Counted from the stretch's first letter, positions 1 to 4,834 are shown. The stretch is 5,700 bases of DNA from Actinomycetota bacterium (GCA_003161205.1 PMOU01000312.1:598-6297), one strand, 5' to 3'. Notes: generated by a model not told the origin, from the sequence alone. Numbers and translations are program-made.

Positions 1-203
1 CCGATGATCTTCACGCCGCGCTGGTCGAACTCCGGCTTGATCTTGGCCATGTAGCCGAGCTCGGTGGTGCAGATCGGGGTGAAGTCCTTGGGGTGCGAGA
101 ACAGGACCCCCCAGGAGTTCCCGAGCCAGTCGTAGAAGTGGATCGGCCCTTCGCTCGTCTCAGCTTCGAAGTCCGGAGCGGTATCGCCGATGGTCAGTGG
201 CAT
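1..203 (-). CDS. 1-Cys peroxiredoxin (Prx6 subfamily), N-terminal part, cut by the window edge
   Basis: This is a thiol peroxidase that reduces hydrogen peroxide, alkyl hydroperoxides or peroxynitrite through a peroxidatic cysteine in the cytoplasm. Sixty-seven codons are visible from an ATG at 203; the rest lies off the left edge. The protein starts [16 protein letters not shown] and carries the peroxiredoxin active-site signature [14 protein letters not shown]: Pro38, Thr42 and Cys45 form the PxxxTxxC catalytic triplet, and His37 just before it is typical of the Prx6 (1-Cys) group rather than 2-Cys AhpC. The start is secure: GGGAGGA lies 5-11 bases upstream (about 209-215), and the DxAPDF element sits at the usual distance from the N-terminus. 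A leader hairpin and a probable promoter lie upstream. Whether a second (resolving) cysteine exists cannot be seen. The family call is firm; the physiological substrate is inferred. Confidence 0.93.
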   Translation of the reverse strand, partial: MPLTIGDTAPDFEAETSEGPIHFYDWLGNSWGVLFSHPKDFTPICTTELGYMAKIKPEFDQRGVKII

Positions 204-224
204 GGTCTTCCTCCCTTGGTAAAC

Positions 225-250
225 CGCAGACCGTGCTGAGCACGGCTGCG
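225..250 (-). promoter_or_regulatory. Strong hairpin in the 5' leader of the peroxiredoxin gene
   Basis: The bases form an almost perfect inverted repeat. CCGTGC (231-236) pairs with GCACGG (240-245) around a TGA loop, and CGCAG (225-229) pairs with CTGCG (246-250), leaving one bulged A at 230. This gives 11 base pairs. On the coding strand it ends about 9 bases before the ribosome-binding site, and it would sit near the very 5' end of the mRNA if the promoter below is correct. It could stabilise the transcript, act on translation, or be a DNA operator; the sequence does not decide. Confidence 0.5.
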
Positions 251-260
251 CCCTTCGCGT

Positions 261-290
261 AATTTACGACATCATCGGTAGGTAATGCAG
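261..290 (-). promoter_or_regulatory. Candidate promoter for the peroxiredoxin gene
   Basis: On the minus strand a TAAATT -10-like hexamer (266-261) lies 18 bases after a weak CTGCAT -35-like hexamer (290-285). Transcription would start near 254, just before the leader hairpin. The -10 lies in a locally AT-rich patch containing the near-palindrome GTAATTTAC (259-267). The -35 match is poor, so the call rests on the -10, the AT-rich context and the position. Confidence 0.3.
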
Positions 291-604
291 ACTGGGGTCA
301 TGAAGAGGGCCCGCAGGCGAGCATGCGGTCGGCGGCCTCGGTTGAGAGTATCTCCTGGTTCGCCGGTCCCTGGCGGGCCGTCCGGGCGATGAGGCCGCCG
401 CCGCGCGCGACACCTTCCCCAGGCCTAGCCCGCCAAAAGGCCAGGTCAAGATGTGTAGGCCGGCACGGGCGCAGCCGTTCTGAGGGTGGGCGTGCGGCGC
501 GCGGACGACGCCCAGGCGGACGCCCGGCACTGGGTCGCACTCCGCGAGCTCTACCTGGCTCACCTGCACGCTTCCTGAAGCGCATACGTGAGCTGAGGGC
601 GAGA

Positions 605-898
605 TCACTCCGGCGAGGCTGGCGTATGCCCCGGCAGGGTGACCACTGAGACGCCGGGAGCGAGGCTGACGTCCCCGTCCACCGGGCAGATCTGATCCTT
701 GGCCTTCATCCAGGCCGGCTCGAGTCCGGGAATTGTCTCGAAGGTCCGGTTGTGCCACTGCACGGGGTGGCGGGCGTAATCGAGTTCCCGCTGCTGGACG
801 ACGACCCGGGCGTTCGGGAAAAGATGGTTGTTGGACGAGTGGTCCCAGTGCAGATGAGTATTGACCACGATCCGCACGTCACCCGGCTCGATGCCGAA
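605..898 (-). pseudogene. Metallo-beta-lactamase-fold hydrolase relic (AHL-lactonase-like), truncated at both ends
   Basis: The frame encodes the core of an MBL-fold metallohydrolase. It begins FGIEPGDVRIVVNTHLHWDH, which holds the HxHxDH metal motif, continues with FPNARVVVQQREL and DGDVSLAPGVSVV, and reaches the next metal-ligand motif LPGHTPAS. This order of motifs matches the N-acyl-homoserine lactonase-like branch. Family members run to about 250-280 residues; here similarity begins directly after an in-frame TAA (899-901) and stops at a TGA two codons after PAS, leaving about 97 codons. The N-terminal strands, the bridging aspartate after the PGHT motif and the final metal-binding histidine are all missing. 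A product could start at the GTG at 877 but would lack a complete metal site. No ribosome-binding site is evident. Pseudogene status is well supported; the original substrate is not known. Confidence 0.8.
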
Positions 899-914
899 TT
901 ATTGATCGTATGAA

Positions 915-934
915 GCCGGCCGCCCCCCCGCCGG
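915..934 (-). terminator. Possible GC-only hairpin after the membrane-anchored protein gene
   Basis: CCGGC (916-920) and GCCGG (930-934) can pair around a 9-base loop that includes a run of seven C (923-929). It lies 15-34 bases past the stop of the minus-strand gene ending at 949. No U-tract follows, and the short stem could be chance in GC-rich DNA. Confidence 0.2.
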
Positions 935-948
935 GCCGTCGAGTTTGT

Positions 949-1518
949 CTAACCATTGCTGACCGCAGTTTCCGCCCCGCTGGCAGAAACAGCCGCCCGC
1001 GGCCGGAAAGATGCCTGACATCTGCCGGTGCTGTCGTGACGGGTGACGCGGACGGCGACGACGACGCGGGCGCCTGGCGTGGCGTCGCCGACCCGCACTC
1101 GCAAAGCCCAGATCCCGTTGGCGTCGGATGAACCGGCTACGTTCTTATTTCTTAGCGACGCAAGCCGACTGATGACGGTCACTGTCGCATGGGCCACGGT
1201 ATGGACCTTTATCGTGACTGCGGTGTGATCGCGTGGTTGCCTGCTGCTGGCCTGGGCCTGGCATGTCAGCGGGGATCTGCCGGCCGTAGCGGTGGCGGTG
1301 GGATGCCACGCGACGTCCGTCGTTATATTGCTGGCCTTGGTCGGCATGGCGGTTGCCGCGGCAGCGACGATGGTTAATAGGCCGGCGATTGCGATCAGGG
1401 CCGACCAGGCAGGATGCCGCCGGAGCCAGCGGGGCTCCGCAGTGGACCGGGAGTGCCGCTGCGGCAGCCCATACCGTCGGCCGCCAGATCCGGGTCGCTG
1501 ACCGGTTGATGCTGACAT
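949..1518 (-). CDS. Membrane-anchored or secreted protein of unknown function, 189 aa
   Basis: I do not recognise a named family. The protein has a basic N-terminal cytoplasmic stretch (residues 1-37, many Arg), one hydrophobic segment at about residues 38-57 (WSALIAIAGLLTIVAAAATA) that could be a signal anchor or an uncleaved signal peptide, and an extracytoplasmic part of about 130 residues. That part alternates Val/Thr/Ala in beta-strand fashion (VTIKVHTVAHATVTV; later VRVGDATPG and RVVVAVRV) and has two cysteines (LTCQA near its start, GRCQASF near its end) that could form a disulphide across an Ig-like sandwich. The ATG at 1518 is preceded by AGGGGGA with 6 bases of spacing, which supports the start. 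It is transcribed in the same direction as the methyltransferase upstream, but a 258-base gap argues for separate transcription. One run of codons in the middle (CTA AGA AAT AAG) is unusually AT-rich. The gene is probably real; function unknown. Confidence 0.62.
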   Translation of the reverse strand: MSASTGQRPGSGGRRYGLPQRHSRSTAEPRWLRRHPAWSALIAIAGLLTIVAAAATAMPTKASNITTDVAWHPTATATAGRSPLTCQAQASSRQPRDHTAVTIKVHTVAHATVTVISRLASLRNKNVAGSSDANGIWALRVRVGDATPGARVVVAVRVTRHDSTGRCQASFRPRAAVSASGAETAVSNG

Positions 1519-1776
1519 CAGTGTCCCCCTGCTTCACGGCGACCCGGTCCGTCTGACGACCTCGCCAGGGGCGAGACCGCCCGCTCGGCGCACGGCCTTA
1601 TCGCCGCGCCTACGCAATCTTCTGGATCTGCTCGGAGATGTGTGGTGACTTAAAGTCTTCTCCGTTAGCTCTGTGTGAACAGAGTAGCGTAACTTCCGCC
1701 GTCCGTTCTGGCTCCCGGCATTCGCCGCAGCCGGCCTCGTCCAGGGCCGTACCGCCAGGCCTGCGCTGGGGGCTGG
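1519..1776. other. Intergenic spacer with a bulged hairpin and a small palindrome
   Basis: No gene is supported. The middle (about 1640-1700) is clearly less GC-rich than its surroundings. It contains a hairpin at 1664-1693 (described separately) and the 11-base near-palindrome GACTTAAAGTC (1647-1657). This is where the promoter of the gene starting at 1518 would be expected, but no convincing -35/-10 pair was found. The spacer also lies downstream of the methyltransferase stop. Confidence 0.5.
1664..1693. terminator. Bulged hairpin downstream of the methyltransferase; terminator or regulatory site
   Basis: CTCTGT (1669-1674) and ACAGAG (1679-1684) form a perfect 6-bp stem around GTGA. The outer arms GTTA (1664-1667) and TAAC (1690-1693) also pair, and GCT/AGC can extend this with bulges in an alternative pairing. 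On the minus strand it lies about 85-113 bases after the methyltransferase stop, so it could end that transcript, though no U-run follows. It could equally be a protein-binding site for the gene starting at 1518. Confidence 0.35.
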
Positions 1777-2370
1777 CTAGCCGGGCGCGTGCCAGGTGAT
1801 CAGGTATCGCCCCATGAGCAGGCGGGAGATGCGGGCGCCGGGCAGTGTCTCGCGGAGGCTGCGGCGCAGCTGGCGGAGCGTGTCTGGCGGTGGCCACACC
1901 TGGGGCGCGGTGTGCTCCCATTTTCCCCGCACGCGGTTAGCGACACCGAGGCATACGAGAGCGGTCAGGGCCCAGGGCCAGTCGCGCCACTCGGTGCGGG
2001 TGAAGCCCACGATGGCCAGCGTTCCGCCGGGGCGGACCAACTGGCTCAGGCGATGCAGGGCTGCCCTGGCATCCGGCAGTTGGTGCAGCGTCGCGTTGGA
2101 CACCACGGCGTCAAAGGATTCCCGGTCCAGGGGATGGGACAGCACATCTCCGTGGCACCAGGTCACCCTCGCTTCCGGGAACCGGGCCCAGGCACGGTCC
2201 AGTACCGGGGCGTCGGCGTCGATCGCGACCACGAGCGGGACACGACGTGCCAGCCGCGCAGCCAGGAAACCGTCACCGCAGCCCACGTCCAGGACCGACG
2301 TCGCTGAGGCAGGCACGCACGCATCCAGCCGCCCGTCGTAGTGAATATTGGCGTTCCACGGCCCGGCCAT
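1777..2370 (-). CDS. Class I SAM-dependent methyltransferase, 197 aa
   Basis: This is a Rossmann-fold methyltransferase that transfers a methyl group from S-adenosylmethionine. Motif I is VLDVGCGDGF (residues 26-35), the acidic residue that contacts the SAM ribose is Asp51 in VVAIDAD, motif II holds HGD (73-75), the motif IV-like element is FDAVVSNATLHQLPD (86-100), and the post-motif strand is LVRPGGTLAIVGF (111-123). The tail (EHTAPQVWPPPDTLRQLRR, then a final YLITWHAPG) is a C-terminal layout I associate with a group of actinobacterial methyltransferases of unassigned substrate. The length is complete. The ATG at 2370 is the only good start, because an in-frame TGA lies six codons upstream; only a weak GGGCGG precedes it. 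It lies 51 bases after the DAHP synthase stop on the same strand, so co-transcription is likely. Family is certain; substrate is not known. Confidence 0.9.
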   Translation of the reverse strand: MAGPWNANIHYDGRLDACVPASATSVLDVGCGDGFLAARLARRVPLVVAIDADAPVLDRAWARFPEARVTWCHGDVLSHPLDRESFDAVVSNATLHQLPDARAALHRLSQLVRPGGTLAIVGFTRTEWRDWPWALTALVCLGVANRVRGKWEHTAPQVWPPPDTLRQLRRSLRETLPGARISRLLMGRYLITWHAPG

Positions 2371-2421
2371 GCCGCCCAGTGTGCCTCAGGCCGCCGGAAA
2401 CCGCGCTTTCCCCGTTCTCCG

Positions 2422-3585
2422 TCAGGTAGGTGTCACGACAGCTTGGCCGAGGGCCGCCAGGACGTGGCCCCAGTCGTGGTCCGTGACCAAGCCGGAGTCG
2501 TCGTGGTGTGCAGGCAGCCGGTTACGGCGACTGCGGACCGCGGCCGCCAGGCCATCGAGGACGCCGGCCGTCGTGCCGATGTCCATGCAAGCGTCGGTGA
2601 CACTCTGCCCGTAGGTGAGCGTGGCCTGACTACCCGGCTCCTGCCTGCCCTCGCGCAGGAAGCTCTCCAGCATGACCCCGGTCAGGCCTCGTTCTCCGGC
2701 CGCCACCTGGTCCGCGAGGGCGGCCGCCACCAGCGGCTGGCGGCGGTGATCCTTCCAGCTGTTGCCGTGGCTGGCGTCGACCATCAGCCGACGTGGCAGC
2801 CCGGCACCCGCGACCATGTCGAGCGCCGCCGTGACATGGCTCGCGTCATAGTTCGGGCCAACCTGGCCGCCGCGCAGAACAATATGGGTGTCAGGGTTGC
2901 CGGCGGTCTTCACCAGTGCGACTGTCCCGGCTGGAGTGACGCCGACGAAGGTGTGGCTGGCCGCAGCCGCCCGGCACGCGTCCACCGCCACCTGGATGTC
3001 GCCGCCGGTTCCGTTCTTGAACCCGACCGGCATGGACAGGCCCGAGGCGAGCTGCCGGTGGACCTGGCTTTCCGTGGTCCGCGCGCCGATCGAGCCCCAG
3101 GTCACGGCGTCGTTGATGTACTGGGGCGTGATGGGATCAAGCCACTCGCAACCGATCGGCAAGCCCAGGGCCACGATCTCGAGCAGGAGCTGCCGCGCGA
3201 CGCGCAGGCCGCGGTGCACGTCGTGGCTGCCGTCCATCCCCGGGTCGTTGATCAGGCCCTTCCAGCCCGTCACCGTCCGCGGCTTCTCGAAGTACACCCG
3301 CATCACGACCAGCAGGTCATCGTGATGCCGGTCCCGCAGGGCGGCCAGGCGGCCTGCGTAATCGAGAGCGCCCACCGGATCGTGCACGGAGCAGGGTCCG
3401 GCGATCACGAGGAGGCGGTCATCGGACCCGTCGAGGACGGCGCGGACCTCTTCCCGCGAACGCGCCACACTCGCCGCTGCCGCCGCGCTGAGCGGCAGCT
3501 CATCAAGGAGAGCCGCCGGCGAAACCAGCTGCTCGTAGCCGACGATATGGGTGTCTGCGTCAGACAGCGCCTTCAGCACAGACAC
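2422..3585 (-). CDS. 3-deoxy-7-phosphoheptulonate (DAHP) synthase, type I (AroG/AroF/AroH family)
   Basis: The enzyme condenses phosphoenolpyruvate with erythrose-4-phosphate to form DAHP, the committed step of the shikimate pathway, in the cytoplasm. From a GTG at 3585 the protein is 387 residues and aligns with E. coli AroG almost without gaps. The metal ligands are Cys65 (GPCSVHD), His273 (DASHGNS), Glu307 (LESFLREGRQ) and Asp331 (TYGQSVTDA); substrate residues are Arg96 and Lys101 (RVYFEKPRT) and Lys190 (GFKNGTGG). AroG feedback-site residues Asp146, Pro150 and Ser180 correspond to Asp150, Pro154 and Ser184, so allosteric control by an aromatic amino acid is plausible. GTG 3585 is preferred over the upstream TTG at 3639 because GGGGG lies 5 bases before it and the resulting N-terminus matches AroG; GTG 3579 is an alternative. 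About 30 residues extend past the usual C-terminus. The methyltransferase follows 51 bases downstream. The specific aro paralogue is not assignable. Confidence 0.96.
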   Translation of the reverse strand: MSVLKALSDADTHIVGYEQLVSPAALLDELPLSAAAAASVARSREEVRAVLDGSDDRLLVIAGPCSVHDPVGALDYAGRLAALRDRHHDDLLVVMRVYFEKPRTVTGWKGLINDPGMDGSHDVHRGLRVARQLLLEIVALGLPIGCEWLDPITPQYINDAVTWGSIGARTTESQVHRQLASGLSMPVGFKNGTGGDIQVAVDACRAAAASHTFVGVTPAGTVALVKTAGNPDTHIVLRGGQVGPNYDASHVTAALDMVAGAGLPRRLMVDASHGNSWKDHRRQPLVAAALADQVAAGERGLTGVMLESFLREGRQEPGSQATLTYGQSVTDACMDIGTTAGVLDGLAAAVRSRRNRLPAHHDDSGLVTDHDWGHVLAALGQAVVTPT

Positions 3586-3665
3586 GCCAACCCCCAAGAG
3601 CAGTTTCCCACGTAACAGGCGAAAACTAACCAAACACAAGTTAAAGACGCTTACTGCGTGCGGGT

Positions 3666-3695
3666 GGTTTACCTTTGCACCGCGAAATGGGTCAA
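3666..3695 (-). promoter_or_regulatory. Candidate promoter for the DAHP synthase-methyltransferase unit
   Basis: On the minus strand TTGACC (3695-3690) lies 18 bases before TAAACC (3671-3666), close to the actinomycete housekeeping pattern TTGACn-N17/18-TAnnnT apart from the last -10 base. Transcription would begin near 3658, giving a leader of about 70 bases that is AT-rich for this genome. The leader begins with a small hairpin, ACGC/GCGT around AGTAA (about 3646-3658). I see no run of Phe, Tyr or Trp codons that would suggest a leader-peptide attenuator. Confidence 0.4.
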
Positions 3696-3760
3696 GCCGA
3701 GACCGATGCCCACGACGGGCTCAGCCGCGGGCAGGATTTCAGCGTGCTCCGGTCAGCGTG

Positions 3761-4147
3761 TTACTCGTTTCCCCGTGCGCGTGCTTCCTGCTCAGGGATC
3801 AGCCGCAGGGTCGTGGCGGCGGCGTCATCTGTCACCATGCGATCGACAGCTGTCCCGCCGTAGCGGCCGTACTTGGCCCGGTAGGCGGCATCGACGCTCG
3901 CGCGCAGCTCCGCCTTGTCGTCGCCGACGTCCTCGATGGCGATATCGGCCTCGGCTCCACACCCGTGCACCACCTGATGAGTATGGGCAGTTCTGCCACG
4001 CCCACGCCGTAGAGGCGCAGGGCCCAGGTGGCGGTGGTGGCGACGCTGGGCAAGGGCTATGACCTGGATTACATCTGGAGGCAGATCGACCGTGGCCTGG
4101 TCAGAAACGCGGCCAGTCACAACTGCTCGAATGGTGTAGTATCTCAT
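3761..4147 (-). pseudogene. DUF2255-like protein; intact C-terminal half joined to an unrecognisable N-terminal half
   Basis: The last 74 residues are a convincing DUF2255 C-terminus: EADIAIEDVGDD, then DAAYRAKYGRYGG, AVDRMVTDDA and ATTLRLIPEQ before the TAA. DUF2255 proteins are small (about 120-130 aa) and of unknown function. An in-frame ATG at 4147 would give 128 residues, a family-like length, but residues 1 to about 52 (MRYYTIRAVVTGRVSD onward) do not resemble the usual N-terminus with its conserved tryptophans. Third codon positions are A/T-rich in that half and G/C-rich after about 3980. No ribosome-binding site precedes the ATG, and the start lies inside the operator of the divergent XRE gene. 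A frameshift, a chimera after a deletion, or an odd intact gene are all possible. I favour a decayed gene, because the alternative frames do not restore a recognisable N-terminus either. Confidence 0.5.
4114..4142 (+). promoter_or_regulatory. Candidate promoter of the XRE regulator gene
   Basis: A good -10 hexamer TAGTAT (4137-4142) lies 17 bases after a poor -35-like CAGTCA (4114-4119). The -10 overlaps the first operator-like repeat by four bases and transcription would start near 4149, inside it. A regulator bound there would block RNA polymerase. The weak -35 makes this a moderate call. Confidence 0.4.
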
Positions 4148-4172
4148 TGGATACGTTATCTGATCGGATACG
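4139..4172 (+). promoter_or_regulatory. Tandem 17-bp operator-like repeats before the XRE regulator
   Basis: Two adjacent 17-base units, GTATCTCATTGGATACG (4139-4155) and TTATCTGATCGGATACG (4156-4172), match at 14 of 17 positions. Each contains an inverted repeat TATC-N6-GATA, the shape expected for a dimeric helix-turn-helix protein. The units abut with no gap, overlap the -10 element and end 13 bases before the ATG. Autorepression by the XRE protein encoded immediately downstream is the natural reading (inference). The region is AT-rich against a GC-rich background. Confidence 0.65.
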
Positions 4173-4185
4173 TAAGGATGATGTG

Positions 4186-4704
4186 ATGGAGCCCGGTGAG
4201 CTTCTTGGGCGGGTCCGAGGCGAGGCCGGTTTGACCCAGGAGGAACTGGCGCGCCGGGCTGGGACGTCGCGTACCACGTTGTCGGCCTACGAGCACGGGC
4301 GGAAGTCGCCGACGGTGGCCACCTTCGCCCGGCTGCTATCCGAGGCGGGGTGCGAGCTCGCGGCACAGCCGCACGTGTCATTTATTCAGCGGCCTGCATC
4401 GCGCGGAAGGCCGACGTGGGTCCCCGATCGCCTGCCGCGCCTGGACGCGGCGCGTGCCCTGGCCGTGGTCGAGCTGCCGCTGCACCTTAACTGGTCGGCG
4501 CCGGGGCGCGTTTTCGACCTCCGGTCGCGCGCCGACCGTGCTCGCGTGTACGAGATCGTGCTCCAGGAAGGACGCCCGGCCGACATCCTGGCCTACGTCG
4601 ACGGCGCGCTGCTGCTTGACCTCTGGGATGAGCTGGTGCTTCCGCGAACGGTCCGGTCGGCGTGGACCCCGGCGATCCAGGCCTCCGGCGGGACCGCGGC
4701 GTGA
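4186..4704 (+). CDS. XRE-family helix-turn-helix transcriptional regulator with a C-terminal extension, 172 aa (antitoxin-like)
   Basis: Residues 4-60 form a Cro/C1-type HTH: ELLGRVRGEAGLTQEELARR leads into the recognition helix TSRTTLSAYEHGRKSPT, then ATFARLLSEAGCEL. After a linker, residues of about 80-160 form a second conserved-looking part with LDAARALAVVELPLHLNW, RVYEIVLQEGRPADILAYVDG and LLLDLWDELVLPR. I have seen this architecture in actinobacterial two-gene cassettes with a downstream partner, often annotated as toxin-antitoxin-like, but cannot name the family. The ATG at 4186 is chosen because AAGGA (4174-4178) lies 7 bases upstream and it begins MEPGELL; a GTG one codon earlier and a TTG at 4147 are less likely. 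It is the only plus-strand gene here and has tandem operator repeats immediately upstream. The expected partner is absent downstream, where only a 42-codon ORF precedes the tRNA. Confidence 0.85.
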   Translation: MEPGELLGRVRGEAGLTQEELARRAGTSRTTLSAYEHGRKSPTVATFARLLSEAGCELAAQPHVSFIQRPASRGRPTWVPDRLPRLDAARALAVVELPLHLNWSAPGRVFDLRSRADRARVYEIVLQEGRPADILAYVDGALLLDLWDELVLPRTVRSAWTPAIQASGGTAA

Positions 4705-4832
4705 TGGCGCGCACAGATTGGCGAGACGGGACATCCAGCGGGGGCACCTCTCGGAGCTTGACCCGACTCAGGTCACTTGGCCCCTGGAATGGCCCCCAAG
4801 GGCTGTTCGAGGTGTTCAATTATTCTCTTTGA
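4704..4832 (+). pseudogene. 42-codon ORF overlapping the XRE stop (TGATG); possible stub of a lost partner gene
   Basis: An ATG at 4704 shares its A with the TGA of the XRE gene, the usual arrangement for translational coupling in two-gene cassettes. The predicted peptide starts MARTDWRDG, continues with a Ser/Gly/Arg/Leu-rich stretch, and stops at a TGA (4830-4832) only two bases before the CCA end of the convergent tRNA-Val. It has no recognisable domain. It may be the truncated 5' end of a former partner (toxin-like) gene, or simply a chance frame. Confidence 0.3.
4776..4800. terminator. Possible bidirectional hairpin between the XRE gene and tRNA-Val
   Basis: CTTGG (4776-4780) pairs with CCAAG (4796-4800), and CC/GG pairs extend the stem inward with a bulge. 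It lies between two convergent transcripts, so it could terminate both the plus-strand XRE transcript and the minus-strand tRNA transcript. There is no U-tract on either side, so the call is weak. Confidence 0.25.
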
Positions 4833-4834
4833 TC

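Larger units (their letters stand above)
204..604. other. Non-coding or degenerate stretch between peroxiredoxin and the hydrolase relic
   Basis: Apart from the peroxiredoxin promoter and hairpin at its left end, no convincing gene is seen. Open frames here (264-758 and 298-585 minus, 323-649 plus) read as Arg/Pro/Ala/Gly-rich shadow translations. None of the three minus frames restores the missing C-terminal part of the hydrolase next door. A short plus-strand frame from about 486 to 578 ends in the gene-like string ADARHWVALRELYLAHLHAS before a TGA; it may be a tail relic of an unidentified gene, but it is too short to name. Confidence 0.45.

Noticed and set aside
264..758. A 164-codon minus-strand ORF and overlapping ORFs at 298-585 and 323-649
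   Set aside because: They overlap the better-supported hydrolase relic or one another, have Arg/Pro/Ala-rich translations and show no domain.
923..929. Run of seven C as a possible phase-variation tract
   Set aside because: It lies outside any intact reading frame, past the stop of the 949-1518 gene, and a 7-base C run is unremarkable at this base composition.
1145..1537. Overlapping ORFs in other frames of the 949-1518 gene
   Set aside because: They lack the ribosome-binding site, the membrane helix and the beta-type pattern of the chosen frame, and their translations are Arg/His-rich.
1610..1921. Minus-strand ORF ending SEQIQKIA
   Set aside because: It overlaps the C-terminal coding part of the methyltransferase in another frame; only its last 50 or so codons lie in the spacer and they resemble nothing I know.
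1789..2341. Two plus-strand ORFs opposite the methyltransferase
   Set aside because: Antisense shadows of the methyltransferase, with low-complexity Arg/Ser/Gly/Pro composition and no motif or ribosome-binding site.
2341..3615. A 424-codon plus-strand ORF opposite the DAHP synthase, and the smaller plus ORF at 2888-3325
   Set aside because: It is the antisense shadow of a clearly identified enzyme: its translation is rich in Arg, His, Pro and Val with no domain, and long antisense frames are normal in high-GC coding DNA.
3731..3743. GCAGGATTTCAGC as a possible copy of the tRNA-Val 3' end (ACAGGATTTGAAC)
   Set aside because: Only eight consecutive bases match (CAGGATTT), and the rest of the T arm and acceptor are absent, so it is not a credible attachment-site duplicate.
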